Origin: CAYSIX01 sp964431205
GTDB lineage: Bacteria; Planctomycetota; Phycisphaerae; Phycisphaerales; Phycisphaeraceae
Length of the DNA: 31,145 nucleotides
NCBI GenBank assembly: GCA_964431205.1
Contig: CAYSIX010000013.1
Coordinates: 1-31,145, forward strand
Direction of reading: 5' to 3'
In this document: in pieces, positions 17,301 to 23,832 of the stretch
Layout of the letters: each line of letters opens with the position of its first letter
Position numbering within the stretch: the stretch's first letter is position 1
Notes under the pieces: model-generated
Told to the model about the DNA's origin: nothing
Databases searched by the model: none
What the model saw: the letters and a program-made list of their open reading frames with translations, nothing else
Position numbers and translations under genes: made by a program

Positions 17301-17745
17301 ACTTGTTGTTCATCGCGGTCTGGTCTTCACCCATGGCGGCCCAGAGGTTGACCGAGAAGCTCTGGTCGGCGGCGCCGAGGCGCAGGCCGGGGACGACGAG
17401 GTGGTCCATCTCGGGCGTGTCGCCGCCGAGGAACAGCGCGTCGCCGACGAGCCCGGTGAAGGTCACGGGGAACTCGGTGACGGTCGGGGGCGTGGTCGAG
17501 CCGCCGCTGGCGCTCTCGCCGAGGGGCACGCCGCTGACGAAGCGAGCGCCGGCCGGGAGCGTGCCGTTGTAGGTCGCGTCGAAGGCGGTGCCGCCGACGA
17601 GCCCGACCGACGCGTCCTGCAGATCACCGTCGAAGTCGAAGTAGCTGGTCAGTCCCGTGTCCACGTCGACCGTGCCCGCCCGGGCCATCGGGCCCGTCAG
17701 CGACACGGCGCCGGCGGCGATCGCCGCCAACAAGCTCTTTCTCAT
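14311..17745 (-). CDS. Large PEP-CTERM surface protein with LamG-like domain and dockerin-type repeats
   Basis: 1144 aa. It begins with a signal peptide (about 1-23, ending GPMARA). A LamG-like sugar-binding fold follows (about 30-300; SYFDFDGDLQD, DQSFSVNLWAAMGE). A long Asn/Asp-rich, Thr/Val-repeating part resembles an autotransporter-type beta-helix. Two dockerin-like calcium loops (DADLDGDVDAFDLGIWQ and DNDNDGDVDAFDLGIWQ) lie at about 1059-1115. The PEP-CTERM tail is VPEPATAALIVLGGLL followed by Arg residues (1122-1144). PEP-CTERM tails are recognised by exosortase, so export and surface sorting are likely. The start at 17745 is fixed by a perfect AAGGAGG 6 nt upstream. Function beyond surface or extracellular matrix is unknown. 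Confidence 0.88.
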   Translation of the reverse strand: MRKSLLAAIAAGAVSLTGPMARAGTVDVDTGLTSYFDFDGDLQDASVGLVGGTAFDATYNGTLPAGARFVSGVPLGESASGGSTTPPTVTEFPVTFTGLVGDALFLGGDTPEMDHLVVPGLRLGAADQSFSVNLWAAMGEDQTAMNNKSEALGGNGPALFSNKPVRFLQDDTLTVDGGADTGFAYGTWSDAGDDYGVNASDGTNSASVGDQDVGFDNYFMFTLVVDRAANEIRRYQNGVLEQTIDITGWGSLDSGEDLRIGGFPIDTSEVDIDPPNGVFTDATDTYWGAIDEFAVWDGRALDDQTIADVFAAGTQFAKGIFDLSANGGNFSLPDEAPDAIFIGAAADNNASNNDNWQGGFGPATWVRPGQDDNMDGVPDFVGGTRVLIGAGSAEADPVEYDDTETRTVSNWIIAPAEDLDGVSFDETVYVNMTDGTLVGQGDSDSFIGAGRSLVLNMTGDAKLDHNGGAEEASELQVGDGDSSATVVVNMFDNAEIASGNYNPVIDNDPNDPFWDNRILDVRRRRLGDLGFDNGTPIDPQRWGDDVKIGEGANVDFTMHNQSRVVVTDVFYANDQPGADAEVNITLNDESRIVVMWDTRIHDDPQTSKTVITLNDSAEFLAAFDHGIGEAGTEYVPTLLGDGTANPDARPSGRERYEIELNVNDDAVFAAGDRVWIGAGSDRVIPEIVDGEGFQPVFNEQGDRIGTRVMGRVTVNLNDNGLIKAGNDDGDFNAVDGTGSDAITRIGDFFIQMGHGADATVNVNGEGAVMEATRHIFVGSGERGRARVFQNAGLVRTLGTAQGSIDEPFALAGNNADLNYRPERGWLDRGGQIAVGYDTVGEYHALGGELTPATELLVGAQPGGQGFVMIDGATVAVGRDTIIGDLASQADPAFAGQGTVQLISGSLTSRDVRVGSEGQGTFILTGTDAGGATAQFTGDLSFGGDFEEALGGSGVLAASFQGANLPTLDGVGGAFASGASESNLLIWDGTVEATLDVPYAEYRPTAGDQWVLIEFGGDRTGAFAGVTDATVDGVEWAIQYIDEDDENPISRVLLEAVTVYDPGDADLDGDVDAFDLGIWQTGFGTTEDAVFADADNDNDGDVDAFDLGIWQANFGGSASLAAVPEPATAALIVLGGLLAMPRRRR

Positions 17746-18101
17746 GCTGCTCCTCCTTTTCAAGGTTCCAAACCCTCGCATGGGGATCTCCTGTCCATTC
17801 ACCAGGGCAGCGGAGCCACACGCCCGGCCGCCGCGATCGCAAGCTCAAACCACACGGCCGACACGCTAGGGGCCGGCTGTGAACGGATGATTCGCCGCGC
17901 ACGAAAAACCAGTGAACGCCGACGATCCTCGTGCCACACGCCAAATCCGCTCACATGAACCACTTAGATCGCTCCCGCCTTCCCGCCCCACGCTTCCGCC
18001 CCGCCGATCGAGCCGCTCGTCTCGCCAGCGGGTTGCGCGTTTGTTCGTATTGGGCGACGCCTCACGCCCCGTCGCGCAAAACCCCGGCTACCCACGACCG
18101 T
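17746..18101. other. Intergenic region between PEP-CTERM and phosphoesterase genes
   Basis: 356 bp with no supported gene. It holds the strong ribosome-binding site of the PEP-CTERM gene and probably its promoter, though no clear -35/-10 pair was found. A 6-bp stem, GCGACG/CGTCGC at 18054-18075, lies downstream of the phosphoesterase stop but lacks a U-tract, so a terminator there is doubtful. Confidence 0.5.
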
Positions 18102-20018
18102 TTACGGCGCGACCTGACCGAACACCGCCTCGCCCCCGTCGGCCGGCTTGCGCAGCTCGAAGCTGTCCCGCATCGCCCCGTCCGCGCCGAACATCCGGAA
18201 GATCAGCGTCCCCCCGTGCACGTCCACCGTGCAGTAGTGGTGCCCGCGGTACGTCTTGCTCTTGAACCACGAGCGCATCGGCGCGAAGTCCTCGAGGTTG
18301 CCCCCCGCGCCGCCCGCCTGCACGTAACGCACGCCCCGATCCTGGTTGACCTTGCCCTCGAGAATCGGCCACGACCGCTCGTACGTGTGCAGGTGCCCGA
18401 AGAAGACGATGTCCACCCCGTGCCGCTCGTACAGCTCGAGGATCTGACGCACCGCGACGTCCCCGAGCGCGGAGCCCTGCTTCCACGTGTCCCCGTAGTC
18501 GTTCTCGTCCGAGGTGAACGTCGGGTGGTGATGGGCGGCGAACTTCCACGTCGCCGTCGATCTCTCGAGCGCCTGCTTGAGCCACTCGTACTGCTCGCCG
18601 CCGGGCTTGAACTGTTCCCTGGCCCGGTTGCTGTCGAGCATGAAGAACTCGGCGTTGCCGAAGCGGAACGAGTAGTACGCCTCCGGCTCGGGCAGGACGT
18701 GGTAGCGCTTGTACCAGTAGAGGTCGCCCTCGCCGTTGCCCGGCACGGTGAGCGCGGGGATGCGGCTGTGCAGTTGCGTGAGCCCGGCGAAGTACTCGTG
18801 GTTCCACTCGAACTTGTGCGGCCGGTGTCCGCCGTCGGTCAGGTCCCCGACGTTGACCACGAAGTCGGGCCGCTCGTCCCAGATCATTCCGGCCAGTTGA
18901 TCGTTGACGTGCGGGCGCGCCTCGGGGTCACCGATGACCACGAAGCTGTAGGCGTCCTCGTCGGCGACGGCGGTCTTGAAGGTGAGGATGCCCGAGTCGA
19001 TGGTCTCGCCGTCCTCGGCGGTGACGGTGACGCGGTAGAAATACGGCTGGCCCGGCTCGAGATCGCGGATCGTCGCCTCCTGGATCGCACGCGCTTCGCT
19101 GATCGTCACGCGATCGCGGATCGGCAGCTCCCGGCCGTAGGCGATCGACGCGGTCGCTGGCCGGTCCGTCTCCCACAGCAGGCTCATGCTCGTCTGCGTC
19201 GGGAGCTGCAGATAAGGCCCGGCGGTGAAGTGAAACCGATCGGGGTAGTACACGCCGCGCTCCACCAGGTCGCGCATCGCCTCGTAGCCGGCGCGAACCT
19301 CCTCGCCCGTCATCGGGCGGTCGAACACCCGCGCCGCCTTGACCAGGTTCCCGAGCTGCATGAACGGCTCGTTTTCGAGGTAGGCCGCCAGCTCGAACTC
19401 CGGCGAGTCAGGAACCGTCAGGCCGGCCTCCCCCACGCGGACGGTGCCCTGAGCCCGGCCGTTGACGAAGAGCGTCGCGGTCTGGCCGTCGAAGACCCCG
19501 ACGAGCTGGTACCAGTAGCGTTTGAAGGCGTCGTCGCGGTCGAGCACGACGCCGACGCTGGGTCGGCTGGCGGCGTCGGCGGGGCTCAGCGTGAACGAGA
19601 CGTCACGCCCCTGAAACCCGAGCACCCACGCGAACGGATCGCCGTACCGCGTGCCCTTGACCGTCGCCATCGCCCCCACCGGCTGGTTCACGTGGTAGCA
19701 GACCCACATCTCGAGCGAGAACGCGCCGCGCGGCACGTGCTCGTCGGCCAGCAGGCGGCGGTGACGATCGGTCGGCGCCTGGCCGTGAAACAGCAGCGGC
19801 GGCGCGGGGTGATCGACCCGCTCGAACGCGTCGCGCGGCGGCGGCGCGGCGCCGCCCGGGCGGTTCTCGGCGTTGCGGTCCAGCGAGTATTGCGGCCAGA
19901 AGAACCACTGCCCGACCGGCCCCTCGTGCGCGCCGCCGTGGGCCGACACACCTCCCGCCAGCACCATGGCCAGCCCGGACACGATCAGGCACGACGGTGA
20001 AAACCTGTTTCTGTTCAT
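18102..20018 (-). CDS. Secreted metallophosphoesterase with N-terminal LamG-like domain
   Basis: 638 aa with a signal peptide (about 1-26, GGVSAHG). Residues about 95-240 look like a LamG/concanavalin fold (FSLEMWVCYHVNQP, LVGVFDGQTATLFVNGRAQG). Residues about 265-350 resemble the FN3-like domain of purple acid phosphatases. A calcineurin-type phosphoesterase domain follows, with GDPEA (363), GDLTDGG (391), GNGE (427), AAHHHP (495) and GHLHTYERS (541). The Tyr of the GDxxY motif is absent, so a purple Fe-Tyr centre is not expected. GNH(D/E) reads GNGE, which loses the usual catalytic His. The protein is probably periplasmic or surface-exposed, and the substrate is unknown. It is divergent from the class III enzyme gene. 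Confidence 0.82.
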   Translation of the reverse strand: MNRNRFSPSCLIVSGLAMVLAGGVSAHGGAHEGPVGQWFFWPQYSLDRNAENRPGGAAPPPRDAFERVDHPAPPLLFHGQAPTDRHRRLLADEHVPRGAFSLEMWVCYHVNQPVGAMATVKGTRYGDPFAWVLGFQGRDVSFTLSPADAASRPSVGVVLDRDDAFKRYWYQLVGVFDGQTATLFVNGRAQGTVRVGEAGLTVPDSPEFELAAYLENEPFMQLGNLVKAARVFDRPMTGEEVRAGYEAMRDLVERGVYYPDRFHFTAGPYLQLPTQTSMSLLWETDRPATASIAYGRELPIRDRVTISEARAIQEATIRDLEPGQPYFYRVTVTAEDGETIDSGILTFKTAVADEDAYSFVVIGDPEARPHVNDQLAGMIWDERPDFVVNVGDLTDGGHRPHKFEWNHEYFAGLTQLHSRIPALTVPGNGEGDLYWYKRYHVLPEPEAYYSFRFGNAEFFMLDSNRAREQFKPGGEQYEWLKQALERSTATWKFAAHHHPTFTSDENDYGDTWKQGSALGDVAVRQILELYERHGVDIVFFGHLHTYERSWPILEGKVNQDRGVRYVQAGGAGGNLEDFAPMRSWFKSKTYRGHHYCTVDVHGGTLIFRMFGADGAMRDSFELRKPADGGEAVFGQVAP

Positions 20019-20090
20019 GGCCGATCAGGATAGGACGGGCGCTTGAGTTTCCCGTTAGCGATCCGCGGCCGACCAGACCCGCATCGAGCC

Positions 20091-20128
20091 GATTCGCGAG
20101 CGATTCATCGGATTTCGCTTCGCGATTC
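20091..20128. promoter_or_regulatory. Paired TTCGCGA sites in the divergent intergenic region
   Basis: TTCGCGA, whose core TCGCGA is palindromic, occurs at 20093-20099 and 20119-20125. Both copies are embedded in repeated GATTC. The two flanks form an imperfect inverted repeat. The site lies in the 200-bp region between the divergent phosphoesterase and aminotransferase-like genes and could be an operator for either; this is inference. Confidence 0.25.
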
Positions 20129-20218
20129 GTCTGCAGACCCATAACCTGCGCACGACCGCCCCGCGGCCGGTCACCGGCCCGCGCCGCCGACGTGTCCGGA
20201 TGGCTACCATCCCATTTC

Positions 20219-21556
20219 ATGACCACCGCGCCCCCTTCTTCCCGTCCCCTCGCCGCCGAAACGAACGACGCCTCCCGCCGGGCCCTGGCCGCGTTTCCCG
20301 CCGGCTCGAACGGTGAGTTCAACTGGCCGGCCGAGCTGGTGCCCGTGGTTGGCCGCGCCGTTGGCGCCCGGCTCTGGGACGCCGAGGGCCGAGACTACCT
20401 CGACTTCTCGATGGGCTGGGGCTCGGTGCTGCCGGGGCACGCGAACCCGCGCGTGCTCGACGCCGTCCGCCGACAGCTCGACTCGGGCACCAACTTCGCC
20501 GCCGTCACCGAACGCTCGCTCGAGCTGGCCGAGCGCCTGATCGCGATCAGCCCCGCCTGCGAGCGGGTGCGCTTCTGCGCCTCGGGCACCGAGGCGACGA
20601 TGTACTGCCTGCGCCTGGCGCGGGCGTTCACCGGCCGGCCCGCGGTTTTGCGCTTCGAGGGCGCCTACCACGGGGCGCACGACGTCGGCGTCACCAGCCT
20701 GTTTCCCCAGTCGCCCCCGCCCACGCCCCTGCCCGATCCCTCCTCCGACGGGCTCGACCCCGCCATCGCCGACCACGTCCTGGTCGCCCCGTTCAACGAC
20801 GCCGAGACCGCGAGCGAACTGATCGCCACTCACGCGCACCGCCTCGGGGCGGTCATCGTCGAACCCCTGCAGCGGTGCCTGCCGCCGGTCCCCGGTTTTC
20901 TCGAATCGATCCGCCGCGCCACCGCCGAACACGGCGTGCCCCTGATCTTCGACGAGGTTGTCACCGGGTTTCGTCTGGCGCTGAGCGGGGCGCAGCAGAA
21001 GTACGGCGTCGTGCCGGACCTGGTCGCCTACGGCAAGGCGCTGGGCGGGGGCCTGCCGATCGGCGCGTTCGGCGGGCCACGCCAAATCATGAGCCTGGTC
21101 GAGGAACACCGCCTCGGGACGCGGCGGCCCTACGTCTGGACCGCCTCCTCGCTGGGGGGCAACCCGGTCTCGTCGGCGGCGGCGCTGGCGGCGATCGACC
21201 TCTACGCCGAGCCGGGCACGTATGAGCGGCTCGACGCCGGCGGCGCGCAGATGCGCCAGCAGATGCGCGCGGTCCTGCGCTCGCGCGGCGTGTCGGGCCA
21301 CGTGATCGGCGATGGGCCGCTGGCTCAGGTCGTGTTCACCGACGCGCCCACCGCCCCGCTGGGCTATCGCGACCTGCTCCGGGCCGACCGCGATCGGGCC
21401 CGGCGCGTCATGCTCGCCCTGCTGCGACGCGGGATCTTTCTCAACCCGATGGGCACGAAGCTTTATCTTTCCACGGCGCACGACGCCCGGGTCGTGGGGG
21501 CGTTCGCCGATCGGTTCGACGCCGCCCTGGCCGCCGTGCTCAGCGGCCGCGAGTGA
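20219..21556 (+). CDS. Class III aminotransferase, glutamate-1-semialdehyde-aminomutase-like
   Basis: 445 aa PLP enzyme of fold type I. The PLP Lys is Lys273 (AYGKALGGGLPIGAFGG) and the Asp is in LIFDEVVTGFR (Asp245). ASGTEATMYCLRLARAFTGR with RFEGAYHGAHD matches the glutamate-1-semialdehyde 2,1-aminomutase branch. Whether it is the housekeeping HemL or a paralogue acting on another amine cannot be settled. The isolated position argues mildly for a paralogue. The ATG at 20219 is preferred; the frame stays open further upstream, but that part is not conserved and overlaps the divergent promoter region. It lies upstream of the exporter leader. Confidence 0.82.
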   Translation: MTTAPPSSRPLAAETNDASRRALAAFPAGSNGEFNWPAELVPVVGRAVGARLWDAEGRDYLDFSMGWGSVLPGHANPRVLDAVRRQLDSGTNFAAVTERSLELAERLIAISPACERVRFCASGTEATMYCLRLARAFTGRPAVLRFEGAYHGAHDVGVTSLFPQSPPPTPLPDPSSDGLDPAIADHVLVAPFNDAETASELIATHAHRLGAVIVEPLQRCLPPVPGFLESIRRATAEHGVPLIFDEVVTGFRLALSGAQQKYGVVPDLVAYGKALGGGLPIGAFGGPRQIMSLVEEHRLGTRRPYVWTASSLGGNPVSSAAALAAIDLYAEPGTYERLDAGGAQMRQQMRAVLRSRGVSGHVIGDGPLAQVVFTDAPTAPLGYRDLLRADRDRARRVMLALLRRGIFLNPMGTKLYLSTAHDARVVGAFADRFDAALAAVLSGRE

Positions 21557-21636
21557 CCGCGCCGACGGCCGCGCCTCACGCTGAACATCGACGTCGCCGC
21601 CGCGGACGCCGACACGGCCTTGTGGAAAACTCACGC

Positions 21637-21664
21637 TTGCGTTGCCCGGCCGAAGCGGTACGAT
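21637..21664 (+). promoter_or_regulatory. Putative promoter of the ABC exporter leader
   Basis: TTGCGT (21637-21642), a 16-nt spacer and TACGAT (21659-21664) form a sigma70-like promoter. It would start transcription at about 21671, giving a leader of roughly 290 nt before the exporter. The -10 matches TATAAT at four of six positions. The short distance to the leader ORF's ribosome-binding site fits a leader-peptide transcript. Confidence 0.45.
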
Positions 21665-21692
21665 ATCCTTGGTCCCTGAAGGAGAGGCCCTG

Positions 21693-21743
21693 ATGCGAAT
21701 CGAACGGCACCGCAACCTGTTGCTGTCCGGCTACGAGCCGTGA
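21693..21743 (+). CDS. Short leader peptide ORF upstream of ABC exporter
   Basis: A 16-codon ORF encoding MRIERHRNLLLSGYEP, with a perfect AAGGAG 8 nt before the ATG. Its stop codon runs into the first of three complementary RNA segments (21743-21817). The Arg-His-Arg at residues 5-7 is the Arg/Lys-X-Arg/Lys pattern at which macrolide-bound ribosomes are known to stall, as in ErmDL. It is too short for homology. The call rests on ribosome-binding site, position and downstream RNA structure. It probably acts in cis as a sensor of ribosome stalling and not as a functional protein. Confidence 0.55.
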   Translation: MRIERHRNLLLSGYEP

Positions 21744-21817
21744 GCGGGCTCGCCGCGTCGAAACGCTGAGCGCATCGACGACCCTCAAGCCCGCTGCGGA
21801 ACACCCGAGCGGGCTTG
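21743..21817 (+). promoter_or_regulatory. Alternative hairpins, candidate attenuator
   Basis: Three segments compete. Segment 1, AGCGGGCT, is at 21743-21750. Segment 2, CAAGCCCGCT, is at 21786-21795. Segment 3, AGCGGGCTTG, is at 21808-21817. 1:2 pairing is 8 bp and encloses a further hairpin, CGTCGA/TCGACG (21756-21780), with an inner CGC-TGA-GCG. 2:3 pairing is a perfect 10-bp stem with 3 more inner pairs after a bulged G. 2:3 is followed by TTCATC, only a weak U-tract; C-rich, G-poor sequence from about 21829 could suit Rho. A ribosome ending at the leader stop would cover segment 1 and favour 2:3; one stalled earlier would favour 1:2. Confidence 0.55.
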
Positions 21818-21899
21818 TTCATCTGCGGGCCGTCCCGACGACCCAACCAAGACGAACGACCCGCTCGATCGGACGGCAGTCCCGATTCGAGGTGGCGAT

Positions 21900-21959
21900 A
21901 TGCGTGCCCGGCGGCCGCGGGCGTTCGCGTCCGTCGCTCGGGCGAAGGATGGTGTGTGA
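21900..21959 (+). CDS. Second short upstream ORF overlapping the exporter start
   Basis: A 19-codon ORF encoding MRARRPRAFASVARAKDGV. GAGGTG lies 5 nt before its ATG. Its stop overlaps the exporter start codon as TGATG, a typical arrangement for translational coupling. It contains Arg-Ala-Arg and Arg-Pro-Arg near the N-terminus, again of the macrolide-stalling type. Arg-rich short ORFs arise easily in GC-rich DNA, so it may be incidental. Confidence 0.35.
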   Translation: MRARRPRAFASVARAKDGV

Positions 21960-23821
21960 TGACGAGAGGAAAGCTGCTGCTGGACCTGTCGCGCGGGCAG
22001 CGGCGTCGGTACGCGCTGGCGGTGACGGCGTTGTGCGTGGCGACGGCGTTGACGTTCGTGACGCCGCAGGTCATCCGCGTGGCGATCGACCACGTGATCG
22101 GCGGCAAGGCGTTGGACCAGGCCCCGTGGCTGGCGGGGATGGTGCGCACGGTGCACGCGGCGTGGCCGGGCGAATCGGCGTGGTCGGTCGGGTGGCTGCT
22201 GCTGCTGGCGGGGCTGGCGCTGGTGCTGCTGGAGCTGGGCGCCGGGGTGTTCACGTTCCTGAAGGGCCGCTGGGCGGCGCTGGCGAGCGAGACGATCACC
22301 CGGCGGCTGCGTGACCGGCTGTACGACCACCTGCAGCACCTGCCCACGTCGTACCACGACCAGGCGGAGACGGGGGACCTGGTGCAGCGGTGCACGTCGG
22401 ACGTGGACACGATCCGGCTGTTCCTGTCGAGCCAGGTGGTGGAGCTGGGCCGGGCGGCGCTGAACCTGGCGGTGGTGCTGCCGATCCTGGCGTGGATGGA
22501 CTGGCGGATGGCGTTGCTGTCGACGGCGGTGCTGCCGGTGATCGTGGTGTTCGCGGTGGTGTTCTTCTCGCTGGTGCAGAGCCGGTTCACGGCGTTGGAC
22601 GAGGCGGAGGCGGCGATGACCAGCCGGTTGCAGGAGAACCTGACGGGCATCCGGGTGGTGCGTGCGTTCGCGCGGCAGGAGCACGAGAAGCGGCGGTTCG
22701 CCGAGCGCAACCGGGACCACCGGGACAAGGACATGGCGTTGTACGGCGTGTTCGCGACGTACTGGTCGACCAGTGACCTGCTGGTGTTCGTCCAGATGGG
22801 CCTGGCGTTGTTCGGCGGGGCGTGGCTGGTGACGCGGGGCGAGGCGAACGGGGGGATCAGCGTGGGGACGATGGTGGCGTTCTGGACGTACCTGGGGATC
22901 ATCATCTGGCCGGTGCGACAGATGGGGCGGATCCTCTCGGAGCTGGGCAAGGCGCTGGTGTCGCTGGGGCGTGTGGCGGAGGTGCTCTCGGAGCCGGTGG
23001 AGGCCGATCCGGCGGTGCCGGCGGCAGAGCTGCCGCCGCGCGTGCGCGGGCGGATCGAGTTCGACGGTGTGCGGTTCGCGTACGGGGATCAGCCGGTGCT
23101 GGACGGTTTGAGCCTGACGATCGAGCCGGGCGAGACGCTGGCGTTGCTCGGGCCCAGCGGCAGCGGCAAGAGCACGGTGGTGAACCTGCTGCTGCGTTAC
23201 ATCGACCCCACGGGCGGCGAGGTGCGGCTGGACGGTCGGCCGTTGCACGAGCTGCCGCGGCCGTGGGTGCGGTCCCAGATCGCCGCGGTCCTTCAGCAGC
23301 CGTTCCTGTATTCGCGGACGATCCGGGGGAACCTGAAGCTGGGCCGGCACGACGCGGAGGACCACGAGATGATCGACGCGGCGGCGACGGCGCACGTGCA
23401 CGAGTCGATCGAGCGATTCCAGTCGGGCTACGACACGCTGGTGGGCGAGCGCGGGGTGACGCTCAGCGGCGGGCAGCGTCAGCGGGTGTCGCTGGCGCGG
23501 GCGCTGCTTCGCCGGGCGCCGGTGCTGATCCTGGACGACGCGTTCTCGGCGGTGGACACGCGGACGGAGGCGACGATCCTGCGGGCGCTGCGGCGGCGGC
23601 GCGGGCGGCACACGACCATCCTGATCGCGCACCGGCTCTCGACGCTGATGCACGCCGACCGCATCCTCGTGCTCGAGCACGGGCGGATGAGCGACCTGGG
23701 CACGCACGAGCGGTTGATCGCGCGTGACGGGTTGTACCGGCGACTGTGGGAGGCGCAACAGGGTGGAGCGGCCGAGGCGGAGACGGAAGCGCACGGAACG
23801 GTCGGCGCGGCCGCGGGCTGA
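21959..23821 (+). CDS. Heterodimeric ABC exporter subunit with degenerate ATPase site
   Basis: 620 aa: an exporter-type membrane domain with six spans (about 20-330) and a nucleotide-binding domain. The motifs are Walker A GPSGSGKST (398), signature LSGGQ (502), Walker B LILDD and the H-loop His558. Asp527 stands where the catalytic Glu belongs. The Glu-to-Asp change with an intact signature motif is the pattern of the degenerate half in BmrC/LmrC/TM287-type heterodimers. The start at 21959 has AAGGA 9 nt upstream, and the frame before it is not conserved. Its stop overlaps the AGGAGG of the partner gene. Likely substrates are drugs or lipids; the attenuator-like leader favours an antibiotic-induced role. 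Confidence 0.88.
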   Translation: MTRGKLLLDLSRGQRRRYALAVTALCVATALTFVTPQVIRVAIDHVIGGKALDQAPWLAGMVRTVHAAWPGESAWSVGWLLLLAGLALVLLELGAGVFTFLKGRWAALASETITRRLRDRLYDHLQHLPTSYHDQAETGDLVQRCTSDVDTIRLFLSSQVVELGRAALNLAVVLPILAWMDWRMALLSTAVLPVIVVFAVVFFSLVQSRFTALDEAEAAMTSRLQENLTGIRVVRAFARQEHEKRRFAERNRDHRDKDMALYGVFATYWSTSDLLVFVQMGLALFGGAWLVTRGEANGGISVGTMVAFWTYLGIIIWPVRQMGRILSELGKALVSLGRVAEVLSEPVEADPAVPAAELPPRVRGRIEFDGVRFAYGDQPVLDGLSLTIEPGETLALLGPSGSGKSTVVNLLLRYIDPTGGEVRLDGRPLHELPRPWVRSQIAAVLQQPFLYSRTIRGNLKLGRHDAEDHEMIDAAATAHVHESIERFQSGYDTLVGERGVTLSGGQRQRVSLARALLRRAPVLILDDAFSAVDTRTEATILRALRRRRGRHTTILIAHRLSTLMHADRILVLEHGRMSDLGTHERLIARDGLYRRLWEAQQGGAAEAETEAHGTVGAAAG

Positions 23822-23832
23822 GGAGGATTCGG

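Noticed and set aside
14176..17958. A 1260-codon open frame on the plus strand
   Set aside because: It lies antisense to the PEP-CTERM gene, has low-complexity Val/Ala/Asp/Gly composition and no domains. In GC-rich DNA the antisense frame of a real gene is often open.
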